In this document: positions 1 to 10,952 of the stretch, one piece after another
Layout: each line of letters starts with the position of its first letter
Numbering within the stretch: the first letter of the stretch is position 1
Origin: Bryobacterales bacterium
GTDB lineage: Bacteria; Acidobacteriota; Terriglobia; Bryobacterales; Bryobacteraceae
Assembly: GCA_027450225.1 (NCBI GenBank)
Contig: DAIDJK010000220.1
Span: 1-37,247, forward strand
DNA: 37,247 nt
Direction of reading: 5' to 3'
Notes under the pieces: model-generated
Seen by the model: the letters and a program-made list of their open reading frames with translations, nothing else
Databases searched by the model: none
What the model was told of the DNA's origin: nothing
Made by a program: the position numbers and the translations under genes

Positions 1-102
1 CGGCACTATCCCGCAATATGCGGCCAGACGCAGGTCGTGAACGCCCGCCATTTTCTGGCCGCCGGCTTCGCCGCCGAACTCGAAGAATTGCAGCCTCGCT
101 GA
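1..102 (+). CDS. C-terminal fragment of an unidentified protein
   Basis: Frame 1 is open from the window edge to a TGA at 100-102 and gives 33 residues ending [10 protein letters not shown]. The fragment is too short to assign to a family. It contains one Cys and no membrane segment. It reads in the same direction as the PYP gene, whose start lies 55 bases downstream, so it could be the preceding operon member. I compared it from memory with the C-terminus of tyrosine ammonia lyase, which makes the PYP chromophore precursor, and saw no resemblance. Reality of the gene is likely because the frame is open to the edge, but this is only 33 codons. Confidence 0.45.
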   Translation, partial: RHYPAICGQTQVVNARHFLAAGFAAELEELQPR

Positions 103-157
103 AACGAAATTCTCAAAAAACCGTAAAGTTCCCCCGCGTCCATCCGATTTATTTCTT

Positions 158-538
158 GTGCAGGTGAAAACACTCACTCCGGCCGATCTCGACAACGTCC
201 TCTCGCGCATGGACGCGGCCGAAATCGATGAACTCCCTTTCGGCGCCATCCAGCTGGACAAAAGCGGAAAGATTCTGACCTATAACTCCGCCGAAGCCGA
301 CATCACCGGTCGAAACCCGGCAGCCGTCATCGGCAAAGACTTCTTCAAAGATGTTGCCCCGTGTACCGCCCGGCCGGCGTTCCAGGGCGTGTTCCAGCAG
401 GGGGTGCTCAACGGCAGGCTCGACACGCTCTTCGATTACACGTTCGACTACAACATGAAACCGACTCAGGTGAGGGTGCATATGAAAAAGGCGCTCGTCG
501 GCGATACCTTCTGGATCATTGTCCGCCGCATCTGAGAA
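158..538 (+). CDS. pyp: Photoactive yellow protein (PYP), PAS-fold blue-light receptor
   Basis: Cytosolic blue-light sensor that carries p-coumaric acid thioester-linked to a cysteine; photoisomerisation drives a photocycle that signals to an unknown partner. The 125-residue product has the same length as Halorhodospira halophila PYP and aligns with it without gaps from memory. All pocket residues are visible at the classical numbers: Tyr42, Glu46 and Thr50 in [12 protein letters not shown], Arg52, Cys69 in DVAPCT, then Phe96, Tyr98 and Met100 in TFDYNM. The N-terminal cap ends in MD at residue 19 as in the reference, which supports the GTG start at 158 over GTG 164. No clear Shine-Dalgarno is seen. 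The chromophore-activating ligase lies two genes downstream, a context known for PYP. The alternative, a plain PAS protein, is unlikely because the chromophore cysteine and its hydrogen-bond network are all present. Confidence 0.95.
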
Positions 539-567
539 AAGCGCCGTCTGGTGAGAGAATAGCGAGC

Positions 568-1707
568 GTGAAGTTGCTCCCCGTCGCCGCAGTCGCGGCG
601 CTTTCATTCAGCATGAGCGCGGCCCGTATCGCCGCTCCCCAGGTCTCGCTGATTCACGCCCCGAATGGCGGCATTCAGCCGCAGGCCGTGGAGGAGAATG
701 GCGTGGTTCACCTCATCTACTTCTCCGGGGACGCGGCGCACGGCGATCTCTACTACGTCCGCTCCGCCGATTTCGGCGCGACGTTTTCCACGCCCATCCG
801 CGTGAATCAGAATCCAGGCGATTCCATTGCCATCGGCAACATCCGCGGCGCGCAGATCGCCGTCGGCCGCAACGGCCGTGTTCACGTGGCATGGAATGGC
901 GCCACAGCCGACCCACGCCGCTCGCCCATGCTCTACGCGCGCCTCAACGATGCCCATACCGCCTTCGAGCCCGAGCGCAACCTGATCCACTCCGCCTGGG
1001 GAATCGACGGCGGTGGAACCGTCGCCGCCGATCCCAAAGGGAACGTCTACGTGATGTGGCACGCGCCGATTCCTGGGCAGAAGGGGGAGGAAAACCGCCG
1101 CGTCTGGATCGCAAAATCGACCGATGACGGCGCCACCTTCGCCCCCGAAACCCTGGCGTTCTCCGAGCCCACCGGCGCCTGCGGTTGCTGCGGCATGCGC
1201 GCTTATGCCGACCCGGAAGGCAACCTCTACGCGCTCTTCCGCTCCGCCACAAACGTCGTCAATCGCGATATCTGGCTGCTCCGTTCCACAGACCATGGCC
1301 GCGGCTTCGAGGGAAAGGATATTTCCCACTGGAATATCGGCGCCTGCGTCATGAGTTCCGAATCCCTCGCGCCCGCGCCCGATGGCGTCCTCGCCGCCTG
1401 GGAATCCGAGAAGCAGGTTTACTTCGGCCGGATCGCGGCCGGCGCGGCGGGCATCTCCACCCCCGTAGCCGCGCCTGGCGCGCCGCAGAACCGAAAATAT
1501 CCCGTAGCCATCAGCGATTCGCGCGGCGAAACTCTCTTCGCCTGGACCGAGGGCATGGCATGGAAGCGCGGCGGCGCAGTCGAATGGCAGGTTTATGATC
1601 GCGGCGGCCAGCCTGAATCCGTCTCCGGCAAACAGGATGGCGTGCCCGCCTGGAGCGTCATCACTGCCTTCGCCAAACCCGACGGCGGCTTCGTAATCGT
1701 GTATTGA
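568..1707 (+). CDS. Secreted Asp-box (BNR/sialidase-like) beta-propeller protein
   Basis: A 379-residue protein starting at GTG 568. The longer track ORF starting at 361 only overlaps pyp and is not needed. A signal peptide is likely at residues 1-23 (LLPVAAVAALSFSMSAARIAA). Three Asp-box repeats of the S-x-D-x-G-x-x-F type are visible near residues 66 (SADFGATF), 184 (STDDGATF) and 240 (STDHGRGF), the hallmark of six-bladed sialidase-like propellers. A cysteine cluster (CGCC) sits near residue 205. Catalytic Arg-triad residues cannot be judged by eye, so hydrolase activity is not claimed. The gene lies 29 bases after pyp, and its stop overlaps the TTG start proposed for the coumarate ligase, so the three are probably co-transcribed. 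A periplasmic propeller between a cytosolic photoreceptor and its activating ligase is unexpected. Confidence 0.75.
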   Translation: MKLLPVAAVAALSFSMSAARIAAPQVSLIHAPNGGIQPQAVEENGVVHLIYFSGDAAHGDLYYVRSADFGATFSTPIRVNQNPGDSIAIGNIRGAQIAVGRNGRVHVAWNGATADPRRSPMLYARLNDAHTAFEPERNLIHSAWGIDGGGTVAADPKGNVYVMWHAPIPGQKGEENRRVWIAKSTDDGATFAPETLAFSEPTGACGCCGMRAYADPEGNLYALFRSATNVVNRDIWLLRSTDHGRGFEGKDISHWNIGACVMSSESLAPAPDGVLAAWESEKQVYFGRIAAGAAGISTPVAAPGAPQNRKYPVAISDSRGETLFAWTEGMAWKRGGAVEWQVYDRGGQPESVSGKQDGVPAWSVITAFAKPDGGFVIVY

Positions 1708-2833
1708 AATTTCCCGTTGACCTCGGCCTCGTGCTGTCCAGCATCGCGGCCTCCGAGCTTGCCCGTCTTCGCCGGCGCTCCATCCTCGATGACGACCTCT
1801 GGTCGATCGGCCCCGATACCCGCTTTGGGGACGCCGCGCTGCCGCTCGATTCCATTGAACTTCTCTCCCTGGCTGCTGCCGTCAGCGAGATGTTCCACCT
1901 GGCGGAATCCGGCGCGGGCGACTACCTTCTGCGGTATCGCTCGATCGCCGAATGGAGGGAAATCGTCGCTCAGGCCTGGCTTTCGGAGCGCATCACGTTC
2001 CGCACCTCCGGCTCAACCGGCGAGCCGAAAAAATGCGCCCATCGGACCAGCGATCTTCGCGCCGAGCTTCAGCTTCACGCCGCCCGGTTCACGCCGCCGG
2101 AATCAGGAATGCCGGCGCGTGTCGTCTCCTGCGTTCCGGCCCATCACATCTACGGTTTCCTGTTCACCGCGATGCTGCCTTGCACGCTGGGCATTCCGGT
2201 CGTGCGCTCACGGGGCATTCCACAACTCGCGCCACGCGACCTCGTCATCGCCACCCCATATGTCTGGCGCCATATCGATCGCGCGATCGACCACTTTCCG
2301 GATCACACGTTCGGCGTCACGTCCGGCGCGCCCTGTCCGGACGACTTATTCTCTTCTCTCACCCGGAAGGGCCTTGATCTGACCGAAATTTACGGCTCGA
2401 GCGAAACCGCCGGCGTGGGCTCCCGCACCGTGGCTGGCGCTCCGTTCGAACTTCTCGCGAACCGCCCTGCCTTGCCCGAAGTTCCTGACGAAATCGAAAT
2501 GGTCGCTACCCGCCGTTTCCGCGTGCTCGGCCGAAAGACGGCGCGGTTCAGGTGGCGGGCGTGAACGTATTCACTGCCCTCGTCTCGCGCAAAATCGCGG
2601 AACACCCGGAGGTCCGAGAATGCGCTATTCGCAAGATGAATGTCGATGAGGGCGAGCGATTAAAGGCGTTTATCGTGTGGCGCGATGCGCCTGTTCCAGC
2701 CGCGGAATTCGAAGCATGGCTTATCGCGAAACTCGCAGGACCCGAGCGCCCGGCCATGATTTCCAGCGGTCCCGCGCTTCCCCGCGGCGAAAGCGGCAAA
2801 CTGTCCGACTGGCCCGCCTTGTCCACGCCATAG
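1704..2833 (+). pseudogene. pcl: 4-coumarate:CoA ligase, PYP-activation family, split by a frameshift
   Basis: Adenylate-forming enzyme that converts p-coumarate to its CoA thioester for loading onto the PYP cysteine. The N-terminal fragment (1704-2564) carries the P-loop TSGSTGEPKK near residue 101 and the adenylate motif EIYGSSETAG. The C-terminal fragment (to 2833) carries the hinge motif DGAVQVAGVNV and the catalytic-lysine motif PRGESGKLSDW. The two frames join exactly at GRK/DGAVQVAG near 2534: one extra A in the AAA run would restore a single protein of about 376 residues. That is short for an acyl-CoA ligase but plausible for the PYP-specific branch. The start is TTG 1704 (overlapping the upstream stop) or GTG 1731. 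An ACP-like LPLDSIELL stretch occurs near residue 47. The lesion is either a real inactivating deletion or a sequencing error. Confidence refers to family identity and the presence of the frame break. Confidence 0.85.
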
Positions 2834-2860
2834 CCGCAACTACCGTCAGCATGGTAGAAA

Positions 2861-2880
2861 ATGGTTCCCTGGGGAACCAT
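2861..2880. promoter_or_regulatory. Perfect inverted repeat between pcl and hppA
   Basis: ATGGTTCC-CTGG-GGAACCAT has two perfect 8-base arms around a 4-base loop, 28 bases after the pcl stop and about 137 bases before the hppA start. No T-run follows on either strand, so an operator or an RNA hairpin is more likely than an intrinsic terminator. No regulator was identified. Confidence 0.4.
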
Positions 2881-3016
2881 CAACTGGCCCGAAACGGACA
2901 ACAAATCCCGGTGGGCTTATTGCAGCTTCGCGATTGGCCTGGATAGTCTATTGCAAGGCTGGACAATCGGTAGCCAGCACGTTTTGTTGAGAATTCAGAG
3001 GGGATTACTCAAGCAC

Positions 3017-5541
<2,525 letters not shown>

Positions 5542-5542
<1 letters not shown>

Positions 5543-5568
5543 CCGCGGGTTTCGCCGGCCGCTTTTTT
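5542..5568 (+). terminator. Probable intrinsic terminator of hppA
   Basis: An imperfect GC-rich inverted repeat (GCCGCGGG..TTTCG..CCGGCCGC) starts within the hppA stop region and is followed directly by TTTTTT. The stem has mismatches, so the call rests mostly on the T-run and position. Confidence 0.4.
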
Positions 5569-5585
5569 CATTTCGGAGCCGCGTG

Positions 5586-5599
5586 GCCCGCACGCGGGC
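5586..5599. repeat. Short GC hairpin upstream of the phosphatase gene
   Basis: GCCCGC-AC-GCGGGC is a perfect 6-base inverted repeat located 42 bases before the ATG at 5642. Its 2-base loop makes it poor as an RNA hairpin; it may be a protein site or chance in GC-rich DNA. Confidence 0.2.
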
Positions 5600-5641
5600 A
5601 AGCCGGCGGCGCATGCCCGCCAGTTATCCTGGTACTGAAAT

Positions 5642-6415
5642 ATGGCCTGGGAGAAGGAACTTACCACCGGCGCGGAGATCGCGCGCAAAGCCGGACAACT
5701 CGCGCTCAAGATTCGCGAGGGGAATATTGGGGTCGAATCCAAGTCGGACGAATCGCCCGTCACCATCGCGGATCGTGAATGCGAGAAGCTCATCGTCAGC
5801 GAACTGGAAAAAGCATTCCCGGACGATGGCGTACTCGGCGAAGAGGGCGCGAACCGCGAACCGGCGAACGGCCGCAAGTGGATCATCGATCCCATCGACG
5901 GCACGCGGGATTTCATCCGCGGTACCCGCGCCTGGAGCGTGCTCATCGGTCTTGAGCAGAACGGCAAGGTGGTCGCCGGACACGCCTACTTCCCCGCTTT
6001 CGATGAAATGTACTCCGCGGCGAAGGGCGAAGGCGCTTTCTGGAACGGCCAGCGCATGCGGGCTTCGGACGTCCAGAAAAAAAGCGAAGCCCTGCTCTGC
6101 TGCAACGGTCTCGGCTTCATGCACCGTTATCCGTTCGCGAATCAGCTTGTCGAATGGCTGCGCGACTTCTGGACCGTGCGCAGCATGGGCGGCTGTCTCG
6201 ACGCCATGCTGGTCGCCAGCGGCCGCGCCGACGCGTGGCTCGAAGCGCAGGCGAAGCCCTGGGATCTGGCGCCGCTGAAGATCATTGCCGAAGAAGCAGG
6301 CTGCGTCACGTTCGATTTCGAAGGCAAGGAGACGATCTATGGCGGTAATTTCGTCATCTGCGTTCCCTCCCTGGCCGACGAGTTGAAGCGCTTCACGGCG
6401 CGCCGCTCGGAATAG
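5642..6415 (+). CDS. Inositol-monophosphatase-family phosphatase (histidinol-phosphatase-like)
   Basis: A 257-residue cytosolic Mg2+-dependent sugar/polyol phosphatase of the IMPase superfamily. Metal-binding motifs are visible: GEE near residues 66-68, DPIDGTRDF at 83-91 and WDLAPLKIIAEEAG near the C-terminus, which provides the last metal aspartate. The length matches the family (250-270). The sequence is compatible with inositol-1-phosphatase or with HisN-type histidinol phosphatase; MHRYPF and the general layout lean toward the histidinol-phosphatase-like subgroup, but no his genes are nearby. It sits 10 bases upstream of a sugar-alcohol dehydrogenase, so the pair may process a polyol phosphate and then oxidise the freed polyol. 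That pathway reading is inference. Confidence 0.88.
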   Translation: MAWEKELTTGAEIARKAGQLALKIREGNIGVESKSDESPVTIADRECEKLIVSELEKAFPDDGVLGEEGANREPANGRKWIIDPIDGTRDFIRGTRAWSVLIGLEQNGKVVAGHAYFPAFDEMYSAAKGEGAFWNGQRMRASDVQKKSEALLCCNGLGFMHRYPFANQLVEWLRDFWTVRSMGGCLDAMLVASGRADAWLEAQAKPWDLAPLKIIAEEAGCVTFDFEGKETIYGGNFVICVPSLADELKRFTARRSE

Positions 6416-6425
6416 AGTTTCCTTC

Positions 6426-7454
6426 ATGAGAATTGCCGAGCTGATTGGCCTCAAGAAGTTTCGCGTGGCGGATGGTCCCGAGCCCGAGCCGCGCAAAGGC
6501 GAAGTGCTGATCCAGGTGGGCGCGGTCGGCGTCTGCGGGTCGGACATGCATTATTACGCCGAAGGCGGCATCGGCGATTCCCGCGTCAAATATCCCGTGG
6601 TGCTGGGGCACGAACCCGCGGGCACGGTCATCCGCACCGGCCCGGACGTCACCGGCATTTCACCGGGGGACCGGTTCGCGCTCGAACCGGCCATTCCCTG
6701 TCAGGCATGCGAGATGTGCCGGCGCGGCCTGCAGAACCTCTGCGACAACATGCGCTTCATGAGCTCCGGCGGCGTACCGGGTTTTTTCCGCCAGCGCGTC
6801 GTGCTGCCGGCCCACAATCTCATCCCGATCCCGCAACACATCAGTCTGGAAGTGGCGACGCTGATCGAGCCGCTCGCCGTGGTTCTGCATTCCATGAAAT
6901 TCGCCTCTCTGCGGCCGGGGGAAACGGCCGCCGTGTTCGGCGCGGGGCCCATCGGACTGCTCACCATCGCGGCGCTCAAGCTGGCAGGCGCTTCCCGGAT
7001 CTGGGCCGTGGAACCCGTGGCGCACCGCCGCGACATGGCGAAGCACATGGGCGCGGATGTGGTGCTCGACAAGACGGACCCGGAAAAGACCATCCTGAAG
7101 GACACCTCCAATCGCGGCGTCGATGTGGCGTTCGATTGCGCCGCGAAGAAGGGCACCGTGCGCCGCGTTGTCGCGTCGCTGGCCAAGGCGGGGAGGCTGG
7201 TCTACACGGGAATTCCTTCCGAACTCGACATTCCATTCGACGCTGTCGGGCTCCGCAAGAAGGAGCTTACGATCTACAACGTCTATCGTTCCAACCACCA
7301 GAGCGAAGCCGCGCGGGATCTTTTGGCCACGCACTCGAGGTACTTCGCTCCTCTGGTTACCCACACCAAGGCGCTCGATGACATTCAGGCCGCCTTCCTC
7401 GTCGTCGACCGGTATCAGGACGGCGTCGGCAAAATGGTGATTACAGCGGCCTGA
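6426..7454 (+). CDS. Zinc-dependent medium-chain dehydrogenase (sorbitol/L-iditol dehydrogenase-like)
   Basis: A 342-residue NAD(P)-dependent alcohol dehydrogenase of the MDR superfamily. Catalytic zinc ligands are Cys37 (VCGSD) and His62-Glu63 (GHE). The structural zinc site is intact as CQACEMCRRGLQNLC, with cysteines at 92, 95, 98 and 106. The Rossmann motif FGAGPIGL lies near residue 170. The MHYY segment after the first cysteine and the EPLAV motif are typical of polyol (sorbitol, xylitol, L-threonine-like) dehydrogenases. ATG 6426 follows the phosphatase stop by 10 bases, so the two are co-transcribed. Substrate cannot be fixed by sequence alone. Confidence 0.9.
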   Translation: MRIAELIGLKKFRVADGPEPEPRKGEVLIQVGAVGVCGSDMHYYAEGGIGDSRVKYPVVLGHEPAGTVIRTGPDVTGISPGDRFALEPAIPCQACEMCRRGLQNLCDNMRFMSSGGVPGFFRQRVVLPAHNLIPIPQHISLEVATLIEPLAVVLHSMKFASLRPGETAAVFGAGPIGLLTIAALKLAGASRIWAVEPVAHRRDMAKHMGADVVLDKTDPEKTILKDTSNRGVDVAFDCAAKKGTVRRVVASLAKAGRLVYTGIPSELDIPFDAVGLRKKELTIYNVYRSNHQSEAARDLLATHSRYFAPLVTHTKALDDIQAAFLVVDRYQDGVGKMVITAA

Positions 7455-7562
7455 GCGGCCGCTCTGTTCGTTTCCAGCCAGAACCGCGATATTTCCTACA
7501 GCGGTCGTCCCCGGCTTTCGATAGAATCCCCGCATAAAGCTCGGGAGGTTCTTTTTTCACAA

Positions 7563-10500
7563 ATGAGATGGATTACGCTGCCCCTTTGCGCGCTGGCAGT
7601 CTCAGGCGTGTTGTTTGCCCAGGCGCTGGGTGAAATAGCCGGCGAAGTTCGCGACCCCGCCGGCGCCACGGTTCCCTCAGCCACCGTTACGCTGACGAAC
7701 ACCGCGACCAATGCGGTTCGCACGGCGACCACCAACGATTCCGGAATTTACGACTTCCCTGCCCTGCAGCCTGGGCCTTATCGCGTGCGCGTCGAGCACC
7801 CCGGATTTCAGGCCGCCACCCGCCAGGACATCGAACTGCAGGTGCAGCAAACTGCGCGCGTCGATTTCACCATGCAGATCGGCAACGCCAGTCAGGAGAT
7901 CGACGTCAGCGCGTCCGCCGAGCAGTTGAATACCGACGACGCCACCGTGGGTACCGTCATCGAGAACCGCTCCGTCGTCGATCTGCCGCTGAATGGTCGG
8001 GACTATCTTCAACTGGTAGCGCTGAGTCCGAACGTGACGTCCGGCTTCTCCGCTCCCGGCCAGGCCGCGGCGCGCCAGGGCGGACAGCGCGCCAGCGAAA
8101 ACTTCGCCGTCGCCGGTCAGCGTGGCGTCTTCAACTACTACACGCTTGACGGCATGGACAATACCGACGTGAATTTCAACCTGTACCTGTTCGAGCCGTC
8201 GATCGACGCCGTTCAGGAATTCAAGGTGCAGACCGGCGTTTATCCGGCCGAGTACGGCCGCGAAGCGACGCAGATCAACGTTTCCACGAAGCCCGGGACC
8301 AATGCTTTCCATGGCGCCGCGTTCGAATTCCTGCGCAACGATATCCTCGACGCCAAACAGTACGATTTCATCGGCACCGCGCCGCCGAAAACCCCGTTCA
8401 AGTGGAATCAGTTCGGATTCGTGCTCGGCGGACCCGTCTGGATTCCGCATGTTTTCAACGGCAGGGACAAGCTGTTCTTCATGTCCAACTACGAAGGCTT
8501 CCGGCTGCGAACGCAGGCGAACGGCGTCTTTACCGTTCCCACAGCCGCCGAACGCGGCGGCGATTTCTCGGCCGTCCCGAACGTGACTTTGTACGACCCG
8601 GCATCGAAGAACATCGTGAACGGATCGCCGGTCGGCTCAGTGTTCCCCGGCAACATCATTCCCGCCAGCCGGATCAGCACCGTTTCTCTGAAGCTGTTGC
8701 AGTATTACCCGCTGCCGAACATCAACACCGGCGGCATCATCCGCAACAACTATCAGGACGTCCTGCCGAATCCGCAGAATCGCGATCAGTTCACGCAGCG
8801 CATCGATTACACCGAGAACGAGAAATCGACCTGGTTCTTCCGCTACAGCTGGGATGACGAGAATTCCCTCTCCAACGGCATCTTCGAGAACGGTTCCACC
8901 GTCATCACCGGCGCGAAGCAATGGGAGCTTTCAAATACCCGGGTGATCTCGCCGACGCAGGTGAACCAGGCGCTTTTCGGGGTGAACGACTTCCACAACA
9001 TCTCCGGCACGCAGCTCGGCGGGAAAGTGGACGTGGTGGATCAGCTCGGAATTCCGGGTCTTACGGCGCCGAACTCGCTGAGCTGGGGCATCCCGAATGT
9101 GGGCTTCAACAATGGAGCGCCTTACAGCGGTTTCGGCAACGCCACCAGCGCGCCATTCGTGACCGCGGATGCGGCGTTCCAGTGGGCCGATAACTACTCC
9201 TGGACCCGCGGCAAACATTCGCTGCGCTTCGGCGGAGAGGTCCGCCGCGACCGCTACAACGAATACGGCAATGAATTCTCGCGCGGCCAGTTCCTGTTCA
9301 GCGGCCAGATGACCGGCAATCCGTTCAAAAGCCAGCAGAACGGGGATGCCTTCGCGGACCTGCTGCTCGGCTACTGCGCTACCTGCGCGGACGCCGTGAA
9401 CCTTGCCTTCACGCAGTTCCGCGCCACCAGTCAGGCTTATTATGCGGACGATACCTGGCGCGTCACGTCGAAAGTAACAGTCACCGCCGGCCTTCGCTAT
9501 GAATTCGTTCCACCCTGGTATGACAAGAGCCAGAGCATTCTGAACACGATTGTTCCCATCATCCCCACTTTCGCCAACGATACCAATCCGGCGGATCAGC
9601 CGGTCATGTACCGCCCCGGCACGGGTAACTTCTACCAGAATTATCAGAACGTGCGCTTCGATCCCCGCATCAACACCGTACGCAGCAACCTCTATGGCGG
9701 CCGCCTCGTGCAATCCGACCCCACCAATTTCGCCCCGCGCATCGGCATCGCTTACAGTCCCACGTCAAAGTGGACCATCCGCTCCGGTTTCGGCATCTTC
9801 TACGATCAGGAGTCCGGCAATTCACGCTTCGATCTGGCGCGCGGCTGGGGCAAGATCCAGGTGAGCGGCGCGTCCAACGTGCCCGCCACCACCTACAACA
9901 ACTTCATCACTTCCACCGGCTCTTACTTCCTGCTGAATCAATCGCCGAATGCGTTTGGCGTGCAGCCGAACATCAAGACGCCCTATACGGTGCAATACCT
10001 GTTCAATGTGCAGCGGGAGGTCGGAAAGAACAGCGTGCTCGAAGTCGGTTACGAAGGCACCGAAGGCCACCACCTCGAAGGTTTGCAGGATACGAATATG
10101 CCTGTGCCTTCCGGCAACGGATCGAGCGAGGCTTCGCGCTCGCCATTCCCGTACCTCGGCATCATTCAAAACGTGATTGGCCAGTACGACAGCAACTACA
10201 ACGCGCTCGATGTGAAATATACCCACAGCTACAACGCGGGCGTTACTTACATCCTTGGCTACACGTGGTCGAAGTCGCTCGACGACGCGAGCGCCATCCG
10301 CGGCACATCCACCGACATTTTTCCGCAGAACAGCCTTTGCCTGCGCTGCGACTGGGGCCCTTCCGGATTCAACATTCCACAGCGTGTGGTGCTTTCCGTC
10401 CTCTACGATCTGCCTTTCGGCGCCGGCAAACGCTTTCTCAATCACGGCGGCATCGTCAACCAGATACTGGGCGGATGGCAGGCGGGATCGATCATTACGG

Positions 10501-10943
10501 ATCAATCCGGCTACCCGATCAACCCCGCGTCCGGCGTGAATTCATCGGGTACCAACCACTACGGAGAGATCCGTTACAGCGCGACCGGGATTTCGCCGAA
10601 CCAGAACAACCAGATCGCCACCACAAACGCGCGCTGGTTTAACCCCGCCGCGTTCGCGCTTCCGGTTCCCGGCAACTTCGGCAACATGTCGCGCAACGTG
10701 CTCGTCGGGCCGTCGCTGTTCAACTGGGATGCGTCGCTCCACAAGCTGTTCACCATCACGGAGCGGCAGAACATCGAGTTCCGCTGGGAGTTGTTCAATT
10801 CCTGGAATCACCCGAACTGGGGCAATCCGAACATGACGTGGGGAAGCACGAGTCTGACAACGCCCGGTCCCGCGTTCCTCACCATCACGAGCACGCAGAC
10901 CAACATGCGGCAAATGCAACTGGCCCTGAAATACAACTTCTGA
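7563..10943 (+). CDS. Oar-like TonB-dependent receptor with carboxypeptidase-regulatory domain
   Basis: An outer-membrane protein of 1126 residues. It has a signal peptide (MRWITLPLCALAVSGVLFAQA), then a carboxypeptidase-regulatory-like (Cna-B type) domain at about residues 22-105 (GEIAGEVRDPAGATVPSATV). A plug-like segment contains VDLPLNGRDYLQL and QEFKVQTGVYPAEYG. A long beta-barrel follows, with many aromatic strand ends and a terminal Phe (LALKYNF). This architecture is strongly expanded in Acidobacteria, where it is thought to import oligosaccharides or other large ligands. A GGGAGG-like site lies about 15 bases before ATG 7563. No SusD-like partner, transporter or regulator gene is adjacent, so the ligand is unknown. 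It ends at a strong GC hairpin facing the convergent macro-domain gene. Confidence 0.95.
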   Translation: MRWITLPLCALAVSGVLFAQALGEIAGEVRDPAGATVPSATVTLTNTATNAVRTATTNDSGIYDFPALQPGPYRVRVEHPGFQAATRQDIELQVQQTARVDFTMQIGNASQEIDVSASAEQLNTDDATVGTVIENRSVVDLPLNGRDYLQLVALSPNVTSGFSAPGQAAARQGGQRASENFAVAGQRGVFNYYTLDGMDNTDVNFNLYLFEPSIDAVQEFKVQTGVYPAEYGREATQINVSTKPGTNAFHGAAFEFLRNDILDAKQYDFIGTAPPKTPFKWNQFGFVLGGPVWIPHVFNGRDKLFFMSNYEGFRLRTQANGVFTVPTAAERGGDFSAVPNVTLYDPASKNIVNGSPVGSVFPGNIIPASRISTVSLKLLQYYPLPNINTGGIIRNNYQDVLPNPQNRDQFTQRIDYTENEKSTWFFRYSWDDENSLSNGIFENGSTVITGAKQWELSNTRVISPTQVNQALFGVNDFHNISGTQLGGKVDVVDQLGIPGLTAPNSLSWGIPNVGFNNGAPYSGFGNATSAPFVTADAAFQWADNYSWTRGKHSLRFGGEVRRDRYNEYGNEFSRGQFLFSGQMTGNPFKSQQNGDAFADLLLGYCATCADAVNLAFTQFRATSQAYYADDTWRVTSKVTVTAGLRYEFVPPWYDKSQSILNTIVPIIPTFANDTNPADQPVMYRPGTGNFYQNYQNVRFDPRINTVRSNLYGGRLVQSDPTNFAPRIGIAYSPTSKWTIRSGFGIFYDQESGNSRFDLARGWGKIQVSGASNVPATTYNNFITSTGSYFLLNQSPNAFGVQPNIKTPYTVQYLFNVQREVGKNSVLEVGYEGTEGHHLEGLQDTNMPVPSGNGSSEASRSPFPYLGIIQNVIGQYDSNYNALDVKYTHSYNAGVTYILGYTWSKSLDDASAIRGTSTDIFPQNSLCLRCDWGPSGFNIPQRVVLSVLYDLPFGAGKRFLNHGGIVNQILGGWQAGSIITDQSGYPINPASGVNSSGTNHYGEIRYSATGISPNQNNQIATTNARWFNPAAFALPVPGNFGNMSRNVLVGPSLFNWDASLHKLFTITERQNIEFRWELFNSWNHPNWGNPNMTWGSTSLTTPGPAFLTITSTQTNMRQMQLALKYNF

Positions 10944-10952
10944 GCGGCGGCA

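Noticed and set aside
1-102. Partial gene as tyrosine ammonia lyase
   Set aside because: The 33-residue tail does not resemble the TAL/HAL C-terminus as far as I can recall; identity left open.
2530-2545. Programmed -1 frameshift in pcl
   Set aside because: The sequence GGCCGAAAGACGG lacks a slippery heptamer such as A AAA AAG and no downstream pseudoknot was evident; a simple deletion explains it better.
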